Assembly: GCA_049314515.1 (NCBI GenBank)
Contig: JBMOEY010000002.1
Location: 1 to 60,444 of the forward strand
Direction: 5' to 3'
Length of the DNA: 60,444 bases
Source: RFQD01 sp049314515
GTDB lineage: Bacteria; Actinomycetota; Actinomycetes; Actinomycetales; Microbacteriaceae
The first letter of the stretch is position 1. The number at the start of each line of letters is the position of its first letter. Made by a program: the position numbers and the translations under genes. Below, piece after piece: positions 16,519 to 25,202 of this stretch. The notes below the pieces were generated by a model, which did not search any database, was not told the origin of the DNA, and saw only the letters and a program-made list of their open reading frames with translations.

Positions 16519-18357
16519 TTAGCCGGAGCAATAGTAAATTGTGACGCTCGTGCCGAGTGGCGCTTCGCCAACGACCGATTGCCCTCTCACCGAGAGAGCG
16601 GCGTCACTCTTGCAGCTCGTATCTCCTGCGGTCACGGCCGGAATCATGAATTCCGGCGACGTCAATTTCGCGGTCGCGTCTTTCAGACTCATTCCACGAA
16701 CATCCGGCACGTTGACTTTGCCGCTCGCGACCACAAGGTTGACCACTGAGCCGTCTTTGAGCGAGGTGCCCACAGCGGGGTCGGTAGAAATGATTGTTCC
16801 CGCCGGGTAGGACCCATGGTAAGTCTCGGTCGTAGAGCCAATAACCAATTTGAGTGCCGTCAAGGCGGCCGTGCCATCAGCAACACTCATGCCAACGATA
16901 TTGGGAACGGGACTTTCGTTGGCGCCGAGCGACACGATGATGGTGACAATCGAGCCGGATTCAATCTTCTTGCCCGAGGCGGGCTCCGTGCGAATCACCT
17001 TGTCTTTTGCGACGGTGAGACTGTTCTCGTCTTCTTGCACCGGCACGAAATTCGCTGCCTTCATTTTTGCGGCGGCTTGTTCGTACGTAAGGTTGGTCAC
17101 CGCGGGAATTTCAACTCCCGAAGACGGGATGATGTTTGTCGGTGCAAGGTTTAGTACCCAAATAGCGACGACTGCGAGAACCGCAGTTGTCACGAGAGAA
17201 ATGGCAATCCCACCGAAGATGCGCCGGCGTTGGGGTGACTTTCGAGCGCCGAGACCAGACATCTCTTCGACTGACCAGGAAGCGCCACTCGAGTAGGCCG
17301 CTCGCGGAGAAAAGAGGGCGTCAAAGTCGTCCTCGCCACCGGACTGCGTTGCGGGGCCAGTCACCATCCCGACACCAGCCGGGACGGTTGCAGTGCGTGA
17401 GGTTGGTATCCCTTTCGTCTCGCCCGTTACTTCGCTCCCCCGAAGTGTCTCGGACTCTTCGTGATCAAGCTGTGGCGAACTCGTCTCCATGGTCATGCCC
17501 GTGACACCGACGAATGCGGCGTCAAGCTCATCGGCAAAAGACTTTGCGGATGAAAACCGCTGCTCCGGCTTCTTTGAGAGGGCACGAGCGACGATGAGGT
17601 CTACCTGCGCGGGAACTTTGGGATTAATCGTGCTGGGAGCCACGACGGCGTCGTTAAGGTGCGACCGAGCCATCGCGACGGAGTCGCCGGCTGGAAAAGG
17701 CAGGCGGCCGGTCAACATCTCAAAGAGGACAACACCCAGAGAGTAGATATCTGAACGTTCGTCGCCTGCTTCGCCGTTGGCTTGCTCTGGTGAAAAATAC
17801 GCTGGAGTACCTACGATGTCCAAAGCTTGAGTCGCTTCAGGGTCGGCGTCTGAACGCGTCGCGGCGATTCCAAAATCCAGCACCTTCGCGGTACCAGACT
17901 TCGTCACCATGATGTTTTTTGACGTGACGTCGCGGTGAATGATGCCCTTTTTATGTGCAAACGCGAGCCCGTCCGCAACTTCCTTTGTGATGCGAAGAGC
18001 TTCCGAAACCTTGAGCGGCCCTTTGGCGATGACTTTCGCCAATTCAATGCCCTGAACGTATTCCATCACGATGTAGGTGTGGGCAACGCTGGCGCCAGAC
18101 GATGACGGTAGCTCGGCATCACCTGCGTCGAGAATTCGAACAATCCCGGGATGCGTCAAGGCGGCGGCCGACTTGGCTTCTTTCGCGAGACGATGACGAA
18201 ACGCGGGATCAGCGGCACGGTCGTCGTTGAGAATCTTGATGGAAACGATTCGATCGAGACGAGTGTCCTTAGCCCGATATACGTCGGCGGATCCGCCTTG
18301 CCCGACGCGTCGTTCAAGAACGTATCGCCCCCCGAGTGTCATGCCGACAAAAGTCAT
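16519..18357 (-). CDS. pknB: Ser/Thr protein kinase with PASTA domains (PknB type)
   Basis: Membrane kinase sensing peptidoglycan fragments and controlling wall growth. The kinase domain (about 8-270) has the Gly loop GQGGSADVY, the ATP lysine K41 and DFG in VLDFGIA. The catalytic loop reads HRDVTSKN instead of HRDxKPxN, so the usual lysine is Thr. After a Ser/Thr-rich juxtamembrane part and one membrane segment come three PASTA repeats, the last with two cysteines and a CSG end. The start ATG 18355-18357 is chosen because GGAG precedes it by 8 bases; an in-frame TTG at 18378 is the alternative. It has a likely -10 (TAAGTT) of its own, separate from pknA. Confidence 0.95.
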   Translation of the reverse strand: MTFVGMTLGGRYVLERRVGQGGSADVYRAKDTRLDRIVSIKILNDDRAADPAFRHRLAKEAKSAAALTHPGIVRILDAGDAELPSSSGASVAHTYIVMEYVQGIELAKVIAKGPLKVSEALRITKEVADGLAFAHKKGIIHRDVTSKNIMVTKSGTAKVLDFGIAATRSDADPEATQALDIVGTPAYFSPEQANGEAGDERSDIYSLGVVLFEMLTGRLPFPAGDSVAMARSHLNDAVVAPSTINPKVPAQVDLIVARALSKKPEQRFSSAKSFADELDAAFVGVTGMTMETSSPQLDHEESETLRGSEVTGETKGIPTSRTATVPAGVGMVTGPATQSGGEDDFDALFSPRAAYSSGASWSVEEMSGLGARKSPQRRRIFGGIAISLVTTAVLAVVAIWVLNLAPTNIIPSSGVEIPAVTNLTYEQAAAKMKAANFVPVQEDENSLTVAKDKVIRTEPASGKKIESGSIVTIIVSLGANESPVPNIVGMSVADGTAALTALKLVIGSTTETYHGSYPAGTIISTDPAVGTSLKDGSVVNLVVASGKVNVPDVRGMSLKDATAKLTSPEFMIPAVTAGDTSCKSDAALSVRGQSVVGEAPLGTSVTIYYCSG

Positions 18358-18399
18358 GCCAACGTCTCCATGTCCCAAACTTAGCTTCTAGATGCGCAA

Positions 18400-20076
18400 C
18401 TAATTGATATTCAACGTGAGAGCGCTACTGGGGCTTGAGGTGATTTGCCCACAGGTCACCTGAATCGTGACATCAAAACTTGTTCCGGGTGCGTTCGGCA
18501 CATCGATTCCCTGGTAACTCGATGTCCCGGCGCCCTCGTTGATGGGCGTTCCCCCCGCGACGTTGATGATGTACCCAACCAAGGGCATGCCGGCGGGGCA
18601 CTGCTGGTAGGACGACCAGACAATGTCAAACGTGCCTCCGGCTGTCACCGCGTTTCCTGAGACCGGAGGGCTCAAGGTCGGCGCAGCCGGGACCTTGAGG
18701 GTGGGCGTGGGGCCGTAGTAGAAGACCGTGATGAGTTCCCCGACCTTGAGATTTCCCGTCGGATTCAGGTCATACACCTTTCCGACCAGATCAGGGCTTG
18801 GCGCATCCTTATCTTGCTTCATATTCACACCCATACCGAGTGCTTGAAGTGCTGCCGCGACGTCGTCGGAGGACTTGCCGACATAGGTCGCCTTATTGAC
18901 GTTGACCAGAGTTGCCGTTGGCGTAGGAACCGTTTTTGTCGGAGTGGGTGTAGGTGAGGTTGTTGAGCGTGATGGGTTCGGCGCGTTGGTCGATGTCTGC
19001 GCGCCACCACCTCCGTTGCCCGACGAAAGCAACGCGATGATAGAACTGACCAAGACGATGACGAGAACCCCGACGAGAGCAACGAGCGGCCACGTCCACG
19101 GACTGCGCTTGCCCCTTCGCTCGTCGCTCGGGTTTCCGGCCGAGATGTTGAGAACTGTTGTTGCACCGGGCTCGGCATTACGCGGCATGACCAAAGTTGC
19201 ATCGCTGATGCCCGTAAGGCCAAGAACTTGAGGCACGGCATCTGCCGCGGACTGCACGTCACCGCGACGCAGTGCTTGAGCGGCCCGAGCAAGGTTGGCC
19301 GCCGAATCCGGTCGATCCGCCGGCTTCTTAGCGATGCAGCTCAAAATGAGGTTGCGAACGGGCTCGGCGATTGTGTCGGGAAGTGGGGGTGGAGCATCGT
19401 TAATCTGAGCCATTGCGATGGCAACTTGTGACTCACCACCAAAGGGACGCTTGCCAGCCAAGGCCTCGTAGGCGACGATGCCGAGCGAGTAAATGTCCGT
19501 CGAAGGGGAGGCTGCGTGACCGCTGGCTTGTTCGGGCGAGAGGTATTGCACAGTACCCATGACTTGACCGGTGGCCGTGAGGGGGACCTGGTCTGCGATT
19601 CGCGCAATTCCAAAGTCTGTGATTTTTACTCGACCCTCGGGAGTGATGAGGAGGTTTCCCGGTTTGATGTCGCGGTGAACGAGTCCCGCGGAATGCGCGG
19701 CCTGCAGCGCAACCGCGGTTTGAGCCACAATGTCGAGAGCCCGATCGATGGAAAGCGTGTGTTCCCGTTCGAGAACGGAGGAGAGGGGCTCGCCTGGAAC
19801 GAGTTCCATGACGAGGTAAGCACTTCCCTCTTCCTCGCCATAGTCGTAAACATTGGCGATGCCTTCGTGGTTCACCAGCGCGGCGTGGCGAGCCTCTGCA
19901 CGAAATCGCTCGAGAAAACCGGGATCGCCGAGGTACTCGTCCTTCAGGATCTTGATAGCAACCTGACGTCCAATTACCGTGTCGGTCGCCTGCCAAACTT
20001 CACCCATCCCGCCGACGGCGATGCGAGAGTCGAGGACGTAACGCCCGCCGAAGTTCATGCCTGCTGAAGGCCTCAT
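18400..20076 (-). CDS. pknA: Ser/Thr protein kinase with extracellular PASTA-like and Ig-like domains (PknA type)
   Basis: Second kinase of the wall operon. The 558-residue protein has a full kinase domain (VGGMGEVW; VAIKIL; HRDIKPGN; TDFGIA), a linker, one membrane segment (about 320-345, WTWPLVALVGVLVIVLVSS), a Thr/Pro-rich stalk, one degenerate PASTA-like module (YVGKSSDDVAAALQALGM) and a C-terminal fibronectin/Ig-like domain with two cysteines (QQCPAG and VTCGQ). Mycobacterial PknA has a much smaller outer part, so the added sensor domain is a lineage feature. The start ATG overlaps the pbpA stop (ATGA). Confidence 0.93.
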   Translation of the reverse strand: MRPSAGMNFGGRYVLDSRIAVGGMGEVWQATDTVIGRQVAIKILKDEYLGDPGFLERFRAEARHAALVNHEGIANVYDYGEEEGSAYLVMELVPGEPLSSVLEREHTLSIDRALDIVAQTAVALQAAHSAGLVHRDIKPGNLLITPEGRVKITDFGIARIADQVPLTATGQVMGTVQYLSPEQASGHAASPSTDIYSLGIVAYEALAGKRPFGGESQVAIAMAQINDAPPPLPDTIAEPVRNLILSCIAKKPADRPDSAANLARAAQALRRGDVQSAADAVPQVLGLTGISDATLVMPRNAEPGATTVLNISAGNPSDERRGKRSPWTWPLVALVGVLVIVLVSSIIALLSSGNGGGGAQTSTNAPNPSRSTTSPTPTPTKTVPTPTATLVNVNKATYVGKSSDDVAAALQALGMGVNMKQDKDAPSPDLVGKVYDLNPTGNLKVGELITVFYYGPTPTLKVPAAPTLSPPVSGNAVTAGGTFDIVWSSYQQCPAGMPLVGYIINVAGGTPINEGAGTSSYQGIDVPNAPGTSFDVTIQVTCGQITSSPSSALTLNIN

Positions 20077-21533
20077 TGAAAAAGCACCGCCTCAAGAACG
20101 TTCCGCGCTATCGGAGCCGCGATCAGGTTTCCGTAACCACGTTGACCCAATCCTGCACCATCCTCAACGAGAACCGTGATGGCAAAACGTGGAGCTTCCG
20201 CAGGGGCAAATCCGGTGAACCACAGCGTGTACGGCTCGCCCTCACCGTTCTCAGCGGTTCCCGTCTTGCCCGCGACGGTCACTCCCTCAATCTTGGCATT
20301 ACTTGCCGCACCATTGCTGACACCGTCAATCATTATTGACGCAATCGAAGCCGCGGTTTCGGCACTCATCGCACGTTGATACTCGACCGGTGTGAACTCT
20401 TCAAGCCGCGAACCATCACTCGAAACGATCGAATCGACCATATTCGGATACATGACTACACCGCCAGTTGCGATGGCAGCGGAGACCATGGCCATCTGAA
20501 GGGGTGTTGCGCGCACATCAAACTGTCCAAAGGATGACAGCGCCGTTTGTGGGTCGTCCATGACCGGGGGAAAGTAGCTGGCTTCGACATCGAGCGGGAT
20601 CCCAAAGGTGCTGTTGAAGCCGAATTTTTTCGCCTGCTCGAGGAGCGCCTTTCGCCCAACTTGAAGACCTAATTCGGCAAAGGGAATATTGCAACTGATT
20701 CTTAGTGCGTCGCGCAGGGTGACAGTGTCTCCTGGACCACAGGTGCCCCCATCGCTGTTGTGAACAACGGAGTCAGATCCGGGAAGCGGAAATTCGCTGG
20801 GGTTGGGCAGCTCGCTCTCGGGAGTCCACTTACCGGACTCCAAAGCTGCAGCGAGAACGACAAGCTTGAAAGTCGATCCCGGAGGATTGAGGTCGCCGCC
20901 AATGGACCGGTTTATCAATGGTTGGGAGGGATCGGACAATAGTGCCGTGTAAGACGCAATCACCTCATCTGTGTTGTGGGAGGCCAACGGTTGAGGGTCA
21001 AATGACGGGGTCGACACCATGCCCAGCACTCGACCCGTAGACGGTTCCGTCACGATGACCGCGCCGGAATAGCCGGACTCGGAAAGAGCCTCCCAGGCTG
21101 CCTGCTGAATTCGAGGATCGAGACTGAGATTGACATTTGCACCGCGAACGTGATCGCCAGTAAACACGCTTCGCAGGTGCTGGAGGAATTGCGAACCGGA
21201 GGTACCGCTCAGGTAAGAGTTGAGTGCCCCTTCAATCCCCGTCATCCCCTGGTTGAGTGTGAAATAGCCGGTGACAGGACTCCATACCTGTGGATTTGGA
21301 TAAACCCGTTGGAACTTGTAGTCGTCGTCGACGGGCACAGATTCGGCGATCACCGTGCCACTGGCGATGATGCTGCCCCGTTCAGCTCGGTAGGAATCAA
21401 AAAGCGTTCGGGTGTTACGCCCGTCGGCATAAAGCGCCTCCGCAGCGCCGACCTGAATGAGTGACAATGCCGTAAAGAGCGCTAGGAACATTGCGAGTGC
21501 GACAATCGCAATTCGTCTCATCTGACTTGTCAT
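20073..21533 (-). CDS. pbpA: Penicillin-binding protein 2 (transpeptidase)
   Basis: Class B penicillin-binding protein that crosslinks peptidoglycan, paired with the SEDS glycosyltransferase encoded just upstream. The 486-residue product has an N-terminal membrane anchor (about 7-30), the dimerisation domain with RGSI, and the transpeptidase domain with catalytic S220 and K223 (PGSTFK), SCN (280-282) and KTG (423-425). It directly follows rodA (TAA then ATG) and overlaps pknA, so the three are one transcript. Confidence 0.96.
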   Translation of the reverse strand: MTSQMRRIAIVALAMFLALFTALSLIQVGAAEALYADGRNTRTLFDSYRAERGSIIASGTVIAESVPVDDDYKFQRVYPNPQVWSPVTGYFTLNQGMTGIEGALNSYLSGTSGSQFLQHLRSVFTGDHVRGANVNLSLDPRIQQAAWEALSESGYSGAVIVTEPSTGRVLGMVSTPSFDPQPLASHNTDEVIASYTALLSDPSQPLINRSIGGDLNPPGSTFKLVVLAAALESGKWTPESELPNPSEFPLPGSDSVVHNSDGGTCGPGDTVTLRDALRISCNIPFAELGLQVGRKALLEQAKKFGFNSTFGIPLDVEASYFPPVMDDPQTALSSFGQFDVRATPLQMAMVSAAIATGGVVMYPNMVDSIVSSDGSRLEEFTPVEYQRAMSAETAASIASIMIDGVSNGAASNAKIEGVTVAGKTGTAENGEGEPYTLWFTGFAPAEAPRFAITVLVEDGAGLGQRGYGNLIAAPIARNVLEAVLFQ

Positions 21534-22916
21534 TTACATCACCACTAAACGGGTGCGACTACGGGCGGCATCGGACAATCGCAAGAGCAACGCGATGATG
21601 ATCCAGTTTGCTACGAGGGAGCTTCCACCAGCTGCGAGAAACGGCGTTGTCAGCCCGGTTAACGGAATGACTCGGGTGACACCACCGATGACGATAAAGC
21701 ACTGGAGAGCGATGACGAATGAGAGGCCGGTCGCCAAAAGCTTGCTGAACTCATCGGTGGCGATGTATCCGATGCGCAGGCCGCGCGTCGTCAGAATCAG
21801 ATAGAGGCAGAGAATCGCGAAAAGTCCCGTGAGACCCAATTCCTCGCCGAGGCTCGCGACGATGTAGTCACTCTGAGAGACCGGCGTGATGTAGGGCATC
21901 CCACTGCCCAGACCAGTCCCTAAAACGCCTCCGTGGGCTAGTCCGAAAAGTCCTTGCACTAATTGAAACGAACCACCAATTTCGTTATATCGATCTGGAT
22001 TAAATGCGTCGTACCAGTTTGCAAAACGATCGTTCACATACCCGAGCAAGAAGTTGGCGGCAATGGCACCGGCAGCAAAGAGGGCAATCCCCAGACCGAC
22101 CCAGCTCCCACGTCCGGTGGCGGCATAAAGCATGACCAGAAACAGCCCAAAGTAGAGAAGGCCGGTTCCGAGGTCTCGCTGAAGAACGATCACGGCCATG
22201 GACAAAGCCCATACCGAAAGAATCGGACCAAGGTCCCGCCCTCGAGGTAAGCGCACGCCTCCCAGTCGTCGACCGACCATGGAAAGCGCCTCACGATGCT
22301 GAACAAGGTAACCCGCAAAGAACACGGCCAACGCGATTTTGGCAACTTCGCCAGGTTGAAAAGTAAGTCCCGCGACCGCAATCCACACGCGGGCGCCGTT
22401 TACCTCAACACCAAGACCGGGGATTGCGGGGAGAAACAAAAGAATAACGGCCACCAACCCCGAAGTGAACGTGTATCGCTGAAGCAAGCGATGATTCCGA
22501 ACCGCCAGAATAACGAAGATGCTGACCACAAGAGCGAGAGCAGTCCAGGCGCACTGCTTGACGCTGACGGCATCCCAACCGGAAACCTTGTCGGCTAAGT
22601 CGATTCGGTAAATTTCGGCAATTCCTAGACCATTGAGCAGAGTTGCGATGGGCACAATAACGGCGTCCGACTGGGGCGCGGCGAAGCGCAAAACAATGTG
22701 AAATACGAGGATGAGCGCGCCAAGTCCGGTAAACGTGCCGAGCATCTCGAATTCGAGTTGGCCGAGTACCGCATCCTGAATGATCACAATCGCTGCCAGA
22801 GATATCGCGAACGCAACAACCAGCAGAACGAGTTCTCGATTACGCAATTCCTGTCGACCACGTGGGCGTTTTAGACGTCCGATACGCGGCGACTGCTGGA
22901 GCGTGCCAGTGGTCAT
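21534..22916 (-). CDS. rodA: SEDS-family peptidoglycan glycosyltransferase (RodA/FtsW)
   Basis: Polymerises lipid II into glycan strands in partnership with PbpA. The 460-residue polytopic protein has about ten to twelve membrane segments after a basic N-terminus. SEDS hallmarks are present: GARVWIAVAGLTFQPGEVAK, the conserved Asp region LQRDLGTGLLYFG, and the C-terminal TGLTTPFLAAGGSS. It overlaps pstP at its start (ATGA). RodA is favoured over FtsW because of the pbpA partner; in Actinobacteria the dcw cluster holds FtsW. Confidence 0.95.
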   Translation of the reverse strand: MTTGTLQQSPRIGRLKRPRGRQELRNRELVLLVVAFAISLAAIVIIQDAVLGQLEFEMLGTFTGLGALILVFHIVLRFAAPQSDAVIVPIATLLNGLGIAEIYRIDLADKVSGWDAVSVKQCAWTALALVVSIFVILAVRNHRLLQRYTFTSGLVAVILLFLPAIPGLGVEVNGARVWIAVAGLTFQPGEVAKIALAVFFAGYLVQHREALSMVGRRLGGVRLPRGRDLGPILSVWALSMAVIVLQRDLGTGLLYFGLFLVMLYAATGRGSWVGLGIALFAAGAIAANFLLGYVNDRFANWYDAFNPDRYNEIGGSFQLVQGLFGLAHGGVLGTGLGSGMPYITPVSQSDYIVASLGEELGLTGLFAILCLYLILTTRGLRIGYIATDEFSKLLATGLSFVIALQCFIVIGGVTRVIPLTGLTTPFLAAGGSSLVANWIIIALLLRLSDAARSRTRLVVM

Positions 22917-23881
22917 TTTTGGGAATCGCCATTCTCGCCGAACCAGCGCGCCAGAATCGCCGAGAATCGCTCGCGCGCAGATTTGTCAACGCGTGCGCGG
23001 ACAACAGGGCGAGCCTGCTCCGAAGTGACAACGGGGATGTCGCTCGTGATGACCGGCATCCTGCGACCGGGTCTCCGTTGCGCACGTGGCGCAGGCGTGT
23101 CGGCACTCACCGAGATTGGTTTTGCGGCGGCGCCCACGAGCCGGACCGACTCGACCGCCGGGTCATCACGGTCGTCCATGACAACGACCGTCACATTGTC
23201 GGGGGCACCTAACCTCATGCTGGCCGCCACGAGTGACGCCGCCGCATCGGTCGTGCTTCTGTTCTTAGTGAGAGAAATTCGTATTTCTTCGGGCCGCACT
23301 ACTCCACACAGACCGTCAGAGCAAAGCATCCACCGATCACCTGGGGAGATTGGCAAAATCATCGTGTCGATGTCGGGTCGTGTGTCCACATCACCCAGTA
23401 CTCGAAGCAGCACGGATCGACGCGGGTGCACCAACGCCTCTTCCTCAGAAATTCGACCACTGTCGACGAGGCGCTGCACGTAGGTGTGATCCTCTGTTAC
23501 CTGCTCGAGTTTGCCCTCCCGTAATCGGTAAATGCGTGAGTCGCCAATGTGCGCAATGACGGCCTTGTTGCCCACGCGCAACAGCGCACTGACGGTGGTA
23601 CCGAGGCCCGCGAGCTCGGGGCGCTCAACGACCGCACCAATCAGGAGAGCATTGATTTTCAACAACTCGTCCTTCAAATGCTTCCGCGCTTTTTCGGGTG
23701 AATCAAAAGGCCGGTCGAGTTCAAGAAGTTGGCGAATAACAACGTGTGAGGCCACGTCCCCACCAGCATGACCACCCATTCCGTCGGCAACGACCATGAG
23801 GAATCGACCGGCAAAGCCGGAGTCCTGGTTGCTTTGCCGAACGAGACCAACGTCGGACGCCGCGGAACTGTGCGTAGCCAT
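22913..23881 (-). CDS. pstP: PP2C-type Ser/Thr protein phosphatase
   Basis: Reverses phosphorylation by PknA/PknB. The metal-binding blocks of the PP2C fold are present: SDVGLVRQSNQDS, VVADGMGGHAGGD, IGDSRIYRLR, SDGL and DNVTVVV. The product is 322 residues from the ATG at 23879-23881; a longer frame that reaches into fhaB lacks similarity. Unlike many relatives it has no obvious membrane segment after the catalytic domain; the tail is basic, Pro/Arg/Val-rich and ends soluble, so it may be a cytosolic form. This absence should be verified with a membrane predictor. Confidence 0.95.
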   Translation of the reverse strand: MATHSSAASDVGLVRQSNQDSGFAGRFLMVVADGMGGHAGGDVASHVVIRQLLELDRPFDSPEKARKHLKDELLKINALLIGAVVERPELAGLGTTVSALLRVGNKAVIAHIGDSRIYRLREGKLEQVTEDHTYVQRLVDSGRISEEEALVHPRRSVLLRVLGDVDTRPDIDTMILPISPGDRWMLCSDGLCGVVRPEEIRISLTKNRSTTDAAASLVAASMRLGAPDNVTVVVMDDRDDPAVESVRLVGAAAKPISVSADTPAPRAQRRPGRRMPVITSDIPVVTSEQARPVVRARVDKSARERFSAILARWFGENGDSQK

Positions 23882-23883
23882 CG

Positions 23884-24432
23884 CTATAACCTGCGCTGAA
23901 GTTCGAAGGATGTCGTGCCGACGGTGATGGGTTCGCCAAGGTGGAGCGGCACGGTGCCTGAAACGGCGACTCCGCCGCACAGCGTTCCATTGGTGGAGTC
24001 GAGGTCGGAGAGCACCCAGTTGCCACCTTTCACCCAGATGCGAGCGTGGTTTGTTGAGGTGTAGTCGTCACGAATGACCAGAGTCGAGTCCGGAGACCTG
24101 CCGATGGTGATGGGTTCCCCAGTCAGAGCTAGTGAATTTCCTGCCAAAGAACCGGACGTCAACACAAGATTGATTTGGTCGCTGGCCGCTGCAATTGTGC
24201 GATTCGTGGATTCGACACGTGGTTGCGTCATCGCCTCTGGCTTGCTCGTGGTGGCAACACCACTGAACAGTGCGGGGATTCCGCCGGTCTCGGGATCTGG
24301 CGAAGAACCGGGCAAGCGTCTCACGCGCTCACCAAAGAGGTCGGCCCGAATCGAATAGACGACAAAAAAGACAAATACCCACAGAGCGGCAAGGAAACCG
24401 ATGCGCAGAACGAGAAGAGTCAACTCACTCAT
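23884..24432 (-). CDS. fhaB: FHA-domain membrane protein (FhaB/FipA)
   Basis: Phosphothreonine-reading adaptor of the division machinery. The 182-residue product has an N-terminal membrane helix (about 5-28), a polar linker and a C-terminal FHA domain with ITIGRSPDSTLVI, STNHARIW and LDSTNGT. It lies 2 bases before pstP and directly behind fhaA. In mycobacteria the homologue links FtsQ/FtsZ function to PknA/PknB; the same role is likely here. Confidence 0.93.
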   Translation of the reverse strand: MSELTLLVLRIGFLAALWVFVFFVVYSIRADLFGERVRRLPGSSPDPETGGIPALFSGVATTSKPEAMTQPRVESTNRTIAAASDQINLVLTSGSLAGNSLALTGEPITIGRSPDSTLVIRDDYTSTNHARIWVKGGNWVLSDLDSTNGTLCGGVAVSGTVPLHLGEPITVGTTSFELQRRL

Positions 24433-25128
24433 CTAGACAGCCCGATTCGTTATCGTCGATGTTTCCGCCTCGGGAACAATTCGAAACGCGATTGTCGTCT
24501 TGCCAATCTGAATGAGGGAATCCGACGGTAGCGCGGCTGCCGTCAAACGCTGACCGTTGAGGAGAGTTCCGTTCGTCGAGCCAAGGTCATTTACTTGAGC
24601 GCGAGCCCCATCCCACAGCACTTCAACATGCTTACGCGATGCATTGGGGTCGTCAATGTCAATGTCGACGTCTGCACCGCGACCCAGCACGGTTCTGGCA
24701 CGTTCGAGCACGTGTCGGCGACCATTGACTTCCAGAACCGCGACCCAGCGCACTCGTCCGGCGGCACTCGCTGATTCCACCCGACACACCCCCTCGGCGA
24801 GGGAGGAGTCGAGAGCATACGTAATGCGAATTCCGCCGGTGAATTGATAGCCCTGTCTTTTCGCGTGCGACGTTACGATTGCGACAAACTCGTGCACGAG
24901 CGGCGGTCCCATGCCCACAATTCGGTCATAGTCGTTGGATCCGAGAGTTACGGTGAAAGTATTGGGCACCAGGACCCGGTCTCGAGAAACGACCGACGCA
25001 GTGGTGTCCAACTCTTTTCGAAGAGCGCTCGCGATTTCGACCGGTTGCACCCCGGACCGAAATGTTTTCGCAAAAGCCCCGTTGACCGCGCGTTCGAGCG
25101 CACGCTCCACCGCATCCAACAGATTCAC
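24433..25128 (-). CDS. fhaA: DUF3662/FHA-domain protein FhaA
   Basis: A 231-residue regulator: the N-terminal DUF3662 domain (about 1-120, beginning with LLDAVERALERAVNGAFAK) and a C-terminal FHA domain with TVLGRGADVDI, ASRKHVEV and LGSTNGTLLNG. In mycobacteria FhaA binds phosphorylated MviN and restrains wall synthesis. The start is a GTG at 25126-25128 with GGAGAG upstream. A -10-like TAGGAT (complement of 25162-25167) in the 74-base gap from the histidine kinase gene suggests that the wall operon starts here rather than reading through from the two-component system. Confidence 0.94.
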   Translation of the reverse strand: MNLLDAVERALERAVNGAFAKTFRSGVQPVEIASALRKELDTTASVVSRDRVLVPNTFTVTLGSNDYDRIVGMGPPLVHEFVAIVTSHAKRQGYQFTGGIRITYALDSSLAEGVCRVESASAAGRVRWVAVLEVNGRRHVLERARTVLGRGADVDIDIDDPNASRKHVEVLWDGARAQVNDLGSTNGTLLNGQRLTAAALPSDSLIQIGKTTIAFRIVPEAETSTITNRAV

Positions 25129-25202
25129 GGCTCTCCTTTGCCAGCAATACCGGTGTCGTAAATCCTAGGCGTGTCGGGGGTGAACTCCCTTGACGCGCGC
25201 CG

